A stretch of DNA of 64,000 nucleotides from Sphingomonas sediminicola. GTDB lineage: Bacteria; Pseudomonadota; Alphaproteobacteria; Sphingomonadales; Sphingomonadaceae. This document shows, in pieces, positions 11,701 through 19,716 of this stretch. A model generated the notes under the pieces. It saw only the letters and a list, made by a program, of their open reading frames with translations, was not told the DNA's origin and ran no database searches. The stretch is from the NCBI RefSeq assembly GCF_014489515.1, contig NZ_CP060782.1, positions 2,585,001 through 2,649,000 of the forward strand, read 5' to 3'. The position numbers were made by a program, and so were the translations under genes. Each line of letters begins with the position of its first letter. Position 1 is the first letter of the stretch.

Positions 11701-12045
11701 GGACGACAGCCGTCCGTACCCATCGCGGTCGATCGGATAGGCGAGCAGGCTCGGTGCGTCGGACAGGTCGAGCCGGCAGCCGATCAGCGGCGTAAGGCCG
11801 ACCGCGTCACACGCGCTGTGCATCCGTACGACACCCGCCAGCGTGTTGCGGTCGGCAATGCCGATGGCGTCGAAGCCCAGCGACAAGGCGGCTCCGACCA
11901 GCTCGATCGCATCCGATGCGCCGCGCAGGAAGGAGAAAGGGGAGCTAACGCCTAGTTCGACGTAGGCGGACGGCGCGATTGGAGGCGGAGGCATGTCGCC
12001 GGTCCGCACCAGCTTCAACCGCGAAAAGCCGGTATACTCGGGCAT
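8755..12045 (-). CDS. dnaE2: Error-prone DNA polymerase DnaE2 (ImuC)
   Basis: 1096 residues of the C-family polymerase type used for SOS mutagenesis. The PHP domain begins [18 protein letters not shown]. Catalytic aspartates lie in [16 protein letters not shown], after the [19 protein letters not shown] motif. A helix-hairpin-helix region and a C-terminal OB fold ([29 protein letters not shown]) follow. No frameshift is seen over 3.3 kb. The start ATG overlaps the TGA of imuB by one base, so translation is coupled. With imuB and imuA it forms the classic damage-inducible cassette under the LexA box at 14193. Confidence 0.95.
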   Translation of the reverse strand: [1096 protein letters not shown]

Positions 12046-13556
12046 CAGCCAAACAGTCCGTGCATGTACCACTCGGGCAGACTGCCGCGGCCGTCGCCGA
12101 TCAGTCCTTCGCGATAAATCCAGTAACGGCGGCCGGCCTGGTCCTCGACGCGGTAGTAATCGCGCAGACGCGCCGTCGACCGTTCTCGCCACCATTCGGG
12201 CGCGATCCGCTCCGGCCCTTCGACGCGGGCGATGTCGTGGACCGCGCGGCGCCAGACGAAGCGGCGCGGCACGCCTTCGGGCGTCGCATAGACCACCGCG
12301 ATCGCTTCCGGCCGGTCGAGCATTCGTTGCGGCCTTGGCGGCGTCGGTGCTGTGCCGACCGGCTCAGTTTTCTCAAGCGCCGGCCGCCATCCGCTTGCGC
12401 GTTCGGGCAAATGGCTTTCATGGGGCTGGGGACGCCGAACCTTTTCAGGTCCAAGCTTCACGCTGAGCCGGTCGACAAGCCGTGCCACTTCTCGCGTCCC
12501 TGACGGTTCCTCGATCAGGCTATCCTGCGACGATGATAAATTCTCCGCCCAGCTCGTTTCGAGCACGAAGGCGTCAAAGCCGAATCCGGGATCGAGCGCC
12601 GCCGCCTTGTCGGCGATCAGTCGCTTCAGATGCGTCGGCTCTCGGTTCGGAATGCTCGTCGCGGCCGAAGCCACTGCAGTGCTGCCGTCGACCCGAAAGC
12701 CGATCAGCGCCAGCCGACGCGCGCCGAGATGCCGTCGCTCAAGCTGCTGGACGAGATCGGGGATCAGCCGCTCGAGAGCTTGCATCGGAGCTTCCGGGTG
12801 CGTCGCCGGCTCTTCCAGCTTGAGCAAGGCGCGCGGAGGGCGGGCAGTGGGTATGGCGGTCAGCGGCTCCGGCTTGCGGCCAAGCGCGCGGTCGAGCGCG
12901 TCGACCGGATTGTCCGCATCGCGGAAACGGCGGGCAAGCGAGCGGCGCTCAATTCCAGCCAACATGCTGACGGTCTTCAGCCCCAGCCGCTCCAGAGTCC
13001 GCGTCGCTTCCGGGGGCAATCGCAATGCCGCGACCGGCAGATCGGCGAGCTTCGCGCCCGTGTCCTTCCCGCAGATCACCGCTCCCGCATCGCCGTAATG
13101 TGCTAGCGCCCAGGCGGCAGCGGCAGTCGGCGCCATCGCGACGCGGGTCGTAAGCCCGGCTACGGCGAACCGCGTCTGCACTTCCGCCACCAGCTTGCGT
13201 TCGCCGCCGAACAGATGGGCGACGCCGGTGACATCCAGCCGCAGCGCGTTCGCGCCATCGACTTCGACCAGAGGCGACCATCGCCCCGCCCAGCGCGCCA
13301 GCCGCTCAACCAACGCCTCGTCGCCAGCCGGATCGGCCGGAACCGCGATCAGTGCGGGATCGATCGCCCGTGCATCGGTCAGGCGGGAACCCGCCCGCAC
13401 ACCGCGCTCGGCAGCGGCCTGGGTTACGGCATGAATGATCGGCCCGTGCGTGCCCTCGACCGTCAGCACGACCGGATCGTCAGGCCCGAAGTCGCTCGAC
13501 CTCGCCCAGCGTTCCACGGCCAGATGCGGCAGCCAGATGGAAAGTACCCGTCTCAT
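12045..13556 (-). CDS. imuB: ImuB, Y-family polymerase-like protein of the mutasome
   Basis: 503 residues related to Y-family polymerases (DinB/UmuC) but with the first catalytic acidic motif replaced (SIWLPHLAVERW instead of a DxDxFFA-type motif). It therefore probably acts as a scaffold linking the beta clamp to DnaE2 rather than as an enzyme. The N-terminal palm-like part, little finger, and an extended C-terminal tail ending in WYMHGLFG are seen. It overlaps imuA by 77 bp upstream and dnaE2 by one base downstream, in the order imuA-imuB-dnaE2. Confidence 0.9.
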   Translation of the reverse strand: MRRVLSIWLPHLAVERWARSSDFGPDDPVVLTVEGTHGPIIHAVTQAAAERGVRAGSRLTDARAIDPALIAVPADPAGDEALVERLARWAGRWSPLVEVDGANALRLDVTGVAHLFGGERKLVAEVQTRFAVAGLTTRVAMAPTAAAAWALAHYGDAGAVICGKDTGAKLADLPVAALRLPPEATRTLERLGLKTVSMLAGIERRSLARRFRDADNPVDALDRALGRKPEPLTAIPTARPPRALLKLEEPATHPEAPMQALERLIPDLVQQLERRHLGARRLALIGFRVDGSTAVASAATSIPNREPTHLKRLIADKAAALDPGFGFDAFVLETSWAENLSSSQDSLIEEPSGTREVARLVDRLSVKLGPEKVRRPQPHESHLPERASGWRPALEKTEPVGTAPTPPRPQRMLDRPEAIAVVYATPEGVPRRFVWRRAVHDIARVEGPERIAPEWWRERSTARLRDYYRVEDQAGRRYWIYREGLIGDGRGSLPEWYMHGLFG

Positions 13557-14174
13557 GCGCGACGCCCCAGCGGCCGGGCGGATAGCCGCGCGCGCGAAAC
13601 AACTCCGTCTCCCAGGCGGGCGAACCGGGCGCGCGCGGATCGAAGGAATTGGCGATGCTGGGCATGCTTGCGATCCTCCAACGCATTCGCGCGCCGCTGA
13701 GGTTCGCGGTTCCCGCCAGCCGCACCAGCCAGCACGGCACGCGAGAACGTTCCGCCGCCACCGCGAGCCGCCGCGTCGCGGTGAAGTCGAGCGCCGCGGG
13801 ATCGCCCCACAGCTCGCCGATCACTCCGGACAGGCCGGAGCATCTTAGCCCTCCTCCATCGCCCAGAGCGCGAGCTTCGCGTCCCGCGCCTCGACGTGGA
13901 TGAGCTCGACGCTACCCAAACCCGGCGGGTAGATACGGCCGCTTTCGATGATCGCCATGCGGTCCTGCACCCACAGCAGCGGCTTGGCTCGATCGGCCTG
14001 CGCCAGCAGGAACCCTGCCCAGCCGGCATCGCGCGGGCTCGCCGCGAACAGCTCCGACAAGGTGGGGCTGAGCGGCGCGGGCACGTGCCAGCGCTCACCC
14101 AGCCCGCTGGGGAGCTGGTGAATTTCGGCCGCACGGCTTCCGCCGCCGGCGACCAGGGAAAGGCCTCCAACCAC
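13480..14174 (-). CDS. imuA: ImuA, RecA-like SOS cassette protein (one apparent frameshift)
   Basis: About 231 residues once one missing base near 13846-13850 is restored. The N-terminal part reads VGGLSLVAGGGSRAAEIHQLPSGLGERWHVPAPL and continues through LLWVQDRMAIIESGRIYPPGL. After the shift it reads IGELWGDPAALDFTATRRLAVAAERS and LVRLAG, typical of short ImuA/SulA-like RecA-fold proteins next to imuB. The start used is a GTG at 14174, 19 bases from the LexA box. The gene is first in a damage-inducible operon. The frame break lies in the middle of a continuous homology, so it is probably a sequence error. Confidence 0.82.
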
Positions 14175-14192
14175 ACGACTCGCAACGTTTAT

Positions 14193-14207
14193 GTTCTGCT
14201 TTTGTTC
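14193..14207 (-). promoter_or_regulatory. LexA (SOS) box upstream of imuA-imuB-dnaE2
   Basis: The plus strand reads GTTC, seven bases (TGCTTTT), GTTC. This is an exact match to the alphaproteobacterial LexA direct-repeat box GTTC-N7-GTTC. It lies 19 bp upstream of the imuA start, where bound repressor would block the promoter. The site predicts induction of the cassette by DNA damage. Confidence 0.85.
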
Positions 14208-14259
14208 TTTTCTCGCGAGTCAGGGTGAGGAGTCAATCCTGCGACTCACGAAGGGACTT

Positions 14260-15054
14260 TCAGCGCCTGGAGAGCGAGCCAGCAACCATGATCGGCTGGA
14301 GGGCAGGCGGACGGCCTTCGGCTTCCGACAGGAAGATGCGGATCTCGTTGACCACCTGACTCAGCACCGGCCGATGGACCGCAAAGCCCGTGTGGTAGGT
14401 GTCGATCTCGACTGCCTTGTCGCGTTCGTGATCGCGCCCTCGGGCTGCGCTCGGAGCGACGATTCCGTCCCGCCGCGACCACAGGGCCAATGTCGGCACC
14501 GGTGGCTTGTCCATGATGTGCGGGAAGGGTGGTTCATAGACGTCGTGCCCGGCAATCCGTTCATAATATTCGCAGACGTTCGTGTTGGTCTTGAGATCGC
14601 CGGAAAAGGGCGAGCCGAGCGTCACCACCGCGCGGACCTTGCCTGGAAAGCGATGGGCCAGCTGGCGGGCGAACATCCCGCCGAGGCTCCAGCCGACCAG
14701 CAGAACCCTACGATCGTCCTCCAATTCGGAAAGCCGGTTCCCGAGAAGGTCGAGCGTATCCGCTTTGGCGCCCAGGTTGAGACCGAGCAGCCAAGGGTGC
14801 GACCGCCAGCCGACGCGTGCGAGGGCGCGGCGAAGGTCCATCGTCGTCCGGTCAGTGGCTAGGAAGCCGGGGATGACCAAGGCGGGTGGACCGTCTTCGG
14901 GGCCACGCGGACCGAGGGGTCCAAGGCCTGCGAGCATGCGCGGAAGATGCCACGCGACTTCGCGCACGCGATGCCATGCAGGGGGGCCAAATCGTCGGGA
15001 TGAGTGAGCCCGTTCCCCGTTGAGGGGCCGAGCGGCGCGGGAGTTCGTTCCCAC
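14260..15054 (-). CDS. Alpha/beta hydrolase (paralogue A)
   Basis: 264 residues with an alpha/beta hydrolase core: PALVIPGFLATDRTT, the nucleophile elbow GWSLGGMFARQ, LGSPFSGDL, and LWSRRDGIV before a late His in DTYHTGFAV. The substrate is unknown. It is closely related to the hydrolase at 15109-15804 (identical stretches such as VIPGFLATDRTT and RAVVTLGSPFSGDL), so the pair looks like a tandem duplication. The first 25 residues (MGTNSRAARPLNG...) may be non-coding. A later start near the GPPAWHRVREV region is possible. Confidence 0.75.
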   Translation of the reverse strand: MGTNSRAARPLNGERAHSSRRFGPPAWHRVREVAWHLPRMLAGLGPLGPRGPEDGPPALVIPGFLATDRTTMDLRRALARVGWRSHPWLLGLNLGAKADTLDLLGNRLSELEDDRRVLLVGWSLGGMFARQLAHRFPGKVRAVVTLGSPFSGDLKTNTNVCEYYERIAGHDVYEPPFPHIMDKPPVPTLALWSRRDGIVAPSAARGRDHERDKAVEIDTYHTGFAVHRPVLSQVVNEIRIFLSEAEGRPPALQPIMVAGSLSRR

Positions 15055-15108
15055 CTCATGACGCCAAGATGGGGTCTTTGCGTTACCGGAACAATAATTC
15101 CGTGCGAA

Positions 15109-15804
15109 TTATTCGTGACTTTTCAGAAACCTGTCGATTTCGCGCACCACCTTGTCACCCGCGCGGCGCGACACGGCGAAGGCCATGTGGCTGCAATCCA
15201 GCTCCACCGCCTCGTCGCGCTCGCCCTCCAGGCCATAGGCAGAACGGGGTGCAACGATCCCGTCTCTGCGTGACCAGAGCGCGAGGTGGGGGACGGGCGG
15301 TTTCGCGGTGTTTCGCGGAATCGGTGAATCCTCCACCTTGTGTCCCGAGACCCACTCGTAGAGCTTCCAGACGTTATTCTGATGAAGGTCGCCCGAGAAT
15401 GGCGATCCCAAAGTCACCACCGCGCGGACCTTGTGCGGCGCGTGACGGGCGAGCTCTCGCGCGAACAGGCCGCCGAGGCTCCAACCGACGAGAAGGATCG
15501 GTTTCTTTCTCCCGATGGAATCGACGCACGCTTCCAGCTTGTGAAGCGTGTCTTCCTTGACTCCGGTGTTTAGCCCGAGCGCCCACGGATGAACGCGCCA
15601 TCCGGCGCGGGCGAAGGCCTTTCGCAGCGGCAAGGTTGTCCGGTCCGTTGCGAGGAACCCGGGGATTACCAGGACGTGAGGACCTTCGACCGGACCAATC
15701 GGGCCGCGCGGGCCGAAGCCCTGCCACAGCTGCGCAACGTTCCATCCCAGCTCGACGAGCCGCTTGGAGCCTCTCGGCGGCCGATCGTCGCCGGTCCATC
15801 TCAC
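15109..15804 (-). CDS. Alpha/beta hydrolase (paralogue B)
   Basis: 231 residues from a GTG start at 15804, with HVLVIPGFLATDRTT, nucleophile elbow GWSLGGLFARE, LGSPFSGDL, LWSRRDGIVAP and a late His in DCSHMAFAV. As sequenced it reads in frame with serS and looks like a fused C-terminal domain. A single missing G at 15819-15822 would give serS its own stop at 15806-15808, with this GTG directly after it. Separate genes are therefore far more likely than a fusion. Function unknown; esterase or lipase-like. Confidence 0.72.
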   Translation of the reverse strand: MRWTGDDRPPRGSKRLVELGWNVAQLWQGFGPRGPIGPVEGPHVLVIPGFLATDRTTLPLRKAFARAGWRVHPWALGLNTGVKEDTLHKLEACVDSIGRKKPILLVGWSLGGLFARELARHAPHKVRAVVTLGSPFSGDLHQNNVWKLYEWVSGHKVEDSPIPRNTAKPPVPHLALWSRRDGIVAPRSAYGLEGERDEAVELDCSHMAFAVSRRAGDKVVREIDRFLKSHE

Positions 15805-15805
15805 C

Positions 15806-17064
15806 TCAGAGGTACTCGCCCCGATCAGTTCCTGCATGGCCTTCGGGAGCTTAACCCGGCCGTCCGCTGTCTGGTGATTTTCCAGCAGTGGAACGAGGAT
15901 CCGGGGCGACGCGAGCGCGGTATTGTTCAGCGTGTGCGCGAACCGGACCTTTCCGTCGCTTCCGCGGTAACGGATGTTCGCGCGGCGGGCCTGCCAGTCG
16001 TGAAGCGTGGAGCAGCTGTGCGTCTCGCGATACTTGCCGAGACTCGGCACCCAGCTCTCGATGTCGTTCATCCGGAACTTGCCGAGGCCCATGTCGCCGG
16101 TCGAGGTTTCGATGACCTGATAGGGAATTTCGAGCGCCTGAAGCATGCCTTCCGCGAGCTCCAGAAGGCGCGCGTGCCAGCCCGCGGAGACGGCGTCGTC
16201 GGCATCGCAGACGACATATTGCTCGACCTTCACGAATTGATGGACGCGCAGCAGTCCGCGAACGTCCTTGCCCGCGCTACCCGCTTCGCGGCGGAAGCAG
16301 GGCGAATAGCCGGCGTAGAGGATCGGCAGCTTGTCGCCTTCGATGATCTCGCCCGAATGGAGCGACGTCAGAGCCACTTCCGCAGTTCCCGCCAACCACT
16401 GCTCATCGGCGGGCATCTCGTAAGTCTCTTCCTTGTGACCCGGGAACTGGCCCTGATTGAGGAAGGCCTGCTCGCGCGCCATCGACGGCACGGTAATCGG
16501 CGTGAAGCCTCCTTCCGTGATCCGCTCAAGCGCCCAACCCATGAGCTTGGTTTCGAGCAGAGCCAGCCGGCCTTTGAGGCAATATTGTCGCGATCCCGAC
16601 ACCTGGACGATACGCGACAAATCGGCCCAGTCGTTCTGTTCGATTAGGGCCACGTGATCCAGCGGCTCGAAGTCGAACTTCGGAACTACGCCTTCCTGCC
16701 GGACGACAGTGTTGAATGTCTCGTCGGGCCCAATCGGAGCGCCGTCCCACGGGATATTCGGAACGCGCATCAGAAGAGACTTCAGCGCGCCGTCCTTCTC
16801 TCCCAACTCGGATTCCAGTTCGCCCGCGCGGGCGCCGGCTTCTTTTGCCTGACGGCCAAGCTCGGCGCGCTCGTCGGGCGCAACGTCTTTGAAGCGGGCG
16901 CTGATCGTGTTGCGCTGGGCGCGTAGCGCCTCGATCTCGGTCTTAAGCCGCCGCACCTCGGCGTCGAGCGAAAGGAGTTCGTCAACGTTCAGGTCGACGG
17001 CTTTCGCTTCGATTGCCTTCTCGACCGCCGCGCGTTCGGCCCTGATGAAATCCAGTCCCAGCAT
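15806..17064 (-). CDS. serS: Seryl-tRNA synthetase (frameshift at the extreme 3' end)
   Basis: About 419 residues charging tRNA-Ser. The N-terminal coiled-coil arm (EVRRLKTEIEALRAQRNTIS), class II motifs (GTAEVALTSLHSGE, SPCFRREAGSAGKDVRGLLRVHQF) and the ATP-site segment LNNTALASPRILVPLLENHQ are present. The start ATG at 17064 (MLGLDFIRAERAAVEKA) matches the family. Near 15819-15822 a G run appears one base short. Restoring it gives the natural ending LPKAMQELIGGEYL and a TGA. Without it, the frame runs on into the neighbouring hydrolase. Confidence 0.93.
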
Positions 17065-17119
17065 GGCCGCGGCACTGCGCGAATTGCGCGCCAACCGCAA
17101 GTTCGCCTAAGCGCCGGAT

Positions 17120-18075
17120 ATGCCATCAGGTCTGATCGCGCTTCTCGACGATGTCGCCACCATCGCCAAACTGGCCGCTTCGTCGCTGGACGATGTCGCC
17201 GGCGCGGCCGGCAAGGCCAGCACCAAGGCCGCGGGTGTCGTCATCGACGATACGGCGGTAACGCCGCGCTATGTGGTCGGCCTGTCGCCGGAACGCGAAT
17301 TGCCGATCATCGGCAAGATCGCCGTCGGGTCCTTGAAGAACAAGCTGTTGATCCTGCTTCCCGCCGCGCTGCTGCTGACCGCCTTCGCGCCCTTCCTGAT
17401 TGTGCCGCTTCTGATGATCGGCGGCTCCTATCTCGCGTTCGAGGCGACCGAAAAAATCGCGGAGATCCTTCTTCATGACCACCATCATGAGGAACAGCTG
17501 GTCGACGCCATGGCCGATCCAGCGGATCTCGAAGCGCTTCAGGTCAAGGGGCGATCCGCACCGACTTCATCCTTTCGGCGGAAATCATGGCGATCGCGCT
17601 GGCCAGCCTCGACCATCTGACGTTAGCAACGACTGCGTTCGCTTTGGTCGCAGTCGCGCTGGCGATCACTGCGGGCGTTTATGGGGTCGTGGCGCTGATC
17701 GTGAAGCTCGACGATATCGGCCTTCACTTGGCGGAACGCAGCAGCCCCGTTTCGCGGAAGATCGGCGACGCTCTGGTCCATTTCGTCCCCAAGATGCTCA
17801 GCGCTCTATCGGGCATCGGCACCGCGGCGATGCTCTGGGTCGGAGGCGGAATCCTTCTCCACGGCCTGGAGGAGCTCCACATCCTCGATTTCATCCCGCA
17901 CGCACTCCACGATTGGTCGGCCCATGCCGGGGAAGCCGTCGGATTGATGGGCCCGGTCGTCGAATGGCTGCTCTATGCCCTGGGATCCGCTGTCGCGGGG
18001 CTGATTGTCGGCGGGATCATCGTCCTGATCGTCAGGCGGTTCGTGAAGCACCCGGAAGAGCTGATCGTCGACTAG
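17120..18075 (+). CDS. DUF808 (YedI-like) inner-membrane protein (one apparent frameshift)
   Basis: About 318 residues after correcting one missing G in the GGGG run at 17548-17551. The N-terminus MPSGLIALLDDVATIAKLAASSLDDVAGAAGKAS, the TPRYVVGLSPERELPIIGKIA segment, and several membrane helices in both halves are hallmarks of the DUF808/YedI family. Function is unknown. Its last four bases overlap the stop of the flavin reductase gene tail to tail. Confidence 0.85.
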
Positions 18076-18587
18076 TCGAAGTGCAGCCGCCGGTACTTGC
18101 CGCGGAAATAGAGCAGAGGGTCGAGCTCGGGATTGAAGCTCGCCTTCACGACCCGGCCTATCAATATGTGATGGTCGCCGCCCTCATGAACCGCGTTGCG
18201 CTCGCATTCGAACACACTGAGCGATTCCTGCAGCACTGGCGCTCCGAACTCACCGCGTGACCAGTCGTTGGCGCCGAATCGGTCCTCCTGCCGCGTCGAA
18301 AAGCGGATCGAGGCCGGCTGCTGCCACGTTTGCAGTACGTTCACAGCGAAATGCTCCGACGCAAGAAGCGCCGAGGCGCATGCCGAATGCTTGTGGATGC
18401 AGACGAGGAGGAGCGGCGGGTCGAGCGAAACGGATGTGAAGCTGTTCGCCGTAATGCCCATCGGGCTTCCATCGGAATCGAAGCAGGTGACGACCGTCAC
18501 GCCGGTCGCGAAGCACCCCAGCGCGTCGCGCAAAGTCCGGGAGTCGGACCCGGTGCGATACTCGGGTAGGGTGTCGTCGTCGGCCAT
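18072..18587 (-). CDS. Flavin reductase-like domain protein
   Basis: 171 residues of the flavin reductase/FMN-binding split barrel type. Landmarks are LRDALGCFATGVTVVTC, GITANSFTSVSLDPPLLLVCIHKHS, HFAVNVL and DHHILIGRVV. Such proteins supply reduced FMN or FAD to a partner monooxygenase, or act on NAD(P)H alone. No partner monooxygenase is adjacent. The ATG at 18587 (MADDDTLPEY) is chosen because family similarity begins shortly after it. Confidence 0.85.
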   Translation of the reverse strand: MADDDTLPEYRTGSDSRTLRDALGCFATGVTVVTCFDSDGSPMGITANSFTSVSLDPPLLLVCIHKHSACASALLASEHFAVNVLQTWQQPASIRFSTRQEDRFGANDWSRGEFGAPVLQESLSVFECERNAVHEGGDHHILIGRVVKASFNPELDPLLYFRGKYRRLHFD

Positions 18588-18741
18588 GCCTGCGAGGCTA
18601 TACCAGTCATCCGCGCGCATTCCAGCGCAGCTGCCGCGCCACGGATGAACGAGATTTAATGATCGGGCCACAGCGGCGAAACGCGAGCTCTCTTATCTGC
18701 TGGTTCCGCCGGAGCACCGGCCGGCATAGGAGACACGCATT

Positions 18742-18908
18742 ATGACCAAGCATCTCATTGCATCGTTCGTGGCACTCGGCCTTCTCGCGGGCCGGCTGCC
18801 GCCGCAACGACCACTAAAGCTCCGACCGAGAAAGCCAAGGTCCACAAATCCCACGTAAAATCGAAGACGAACGTCAAGGACGATCAGTCCAAGACCAAGG
18901 CCAAGTAA
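18742..18908 (+). CDS. Small lysine-rich exported protein (one apparent frameshift)
   Basis: The ATG at 18742 starts a signal peptide (MTKHLIASFVALGLLAG). If one C missing near 18790 is restored, it continues PAAAATTTKAPTEKAKVHKSH and then a Lys/Asp/Ser-rich tail to a TAA at 18906. The mature peptide would be about 35 residues and strongly basic. The observed and corrected lengths (167 and 168 bases) fit a single-base deletion. It lies between the flavin reductase (divergent) and the response regulator. Function unknown; small Lys/Ala-rich exported proteins of this type are common in sphingomonads. Confidence 0.55.
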
Positions 18909-19022
18909 CCGACACCGCAATTTTCCCGAGCCGCCCGGCGCTTCCCCATGCCCCTCGCGCCGGGCGGCACCCCGCCTTGCCGGGCCGGTAAGCGGCGTCG
19001 TATGCAGCTGGCGGAGTGCCAA

Positions 19023-19703
19023 ATGGGCCGCAAGATCCTCATCATTGAAGACGATGCAGAAACCGCGGGCTATTTGAGCCGCGGCCTCTCGCAGGAAGGC
19101 CATTCGGTCGAGCAGGTCACGAACGGCCAGGACGGCCTCTACCGCGCGATCGACGGCAGCTTCGATTTGATCATCCTCGATCGCATGTTGCCCGGAATCG
19201 ACGGGCTTTCAGTGCTTCGGGCGCTTAGAGCCGCGAAAATCGAGACTCCCGTGCTCATCCTGTCGGCGCTGGCATCGGTCGGAGACCGTATCGAAGGCCT
19301 CGAGTGTGGTTCCGACGATTATCTCGTAAAGCCTTTCTCTTTCGCCGAGCTGCTCGCCCGGGCCAATGCGTTGTTGCGCAGGAGCGAGGCGAGGGTCGCG
19401 ACTGATCCTCGCTTCACCGTCGGCGACCTCGTCATTGACCCCCTCTCTCGCACCGTGAAGCGCGGCGGCAAGAAGCTCGACCTCAAGCCTCGCGAATATC
19501 TGCTTCTTGAATATTTCGCCCGGAACGAAGGGCGGGTCGTCACCCGCACGATGCTGCTCGAGCAGGTCTGGGACTATCATTTCGATCCGGCGACCAATGT
19601 GATCGACGTTCACGTCAGCAGACTTCGGCGAAAGCTTGAGGAGGGCTTCGATCGGCCGTTGCTGCACACAGTGCGTGGCGCCGGCTACATGCTCGAAGCC
19701 TAG
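19023..19703 (+). CDS. OmpR/PhoB-family response regulator
   Basis: 226 residues. The receiver domain starts KILIIEDDAETAGYLSRGL, with phospho-acceptor Asp53 in LIILDRMLPGIDGL and the conserved Lys in DDYLVKPFSF. A winged-helix DNA-binding domain follows (LDLKPREYLLLEYFARNEGRVVTRTMLLEQVW, NVIDVHVSRLRRKL). The start is the ATG at 19023 (MGRKILI). The partner kinase gene follows after 13 bp. Promoters of the nearby RND pump are plausible targets but no binding site was identified. Confidence 0.93.
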   Translation: MGRKILIIEDDAETAGYLSRGLSQEGHSVEQVTNGQDGLYRAIDGSFDLIILDRMLPGIDGLSVLRALRAAKIETPVLILSALASVGDRIEGLECGSDDYLVKPFSFAELLARANALLRRSEARVATDPRFTVGDLVIDPLSRTVKRGGKKLDLKPREYLLLEYFARNEGRVVTRTMLLEQVWDYHFDPATNVIDVHVSRLRRKLEEGFDRPLLHTVRGAGYMLEA

Positions 19704-19716
19704 GATTCCGGCGGAA

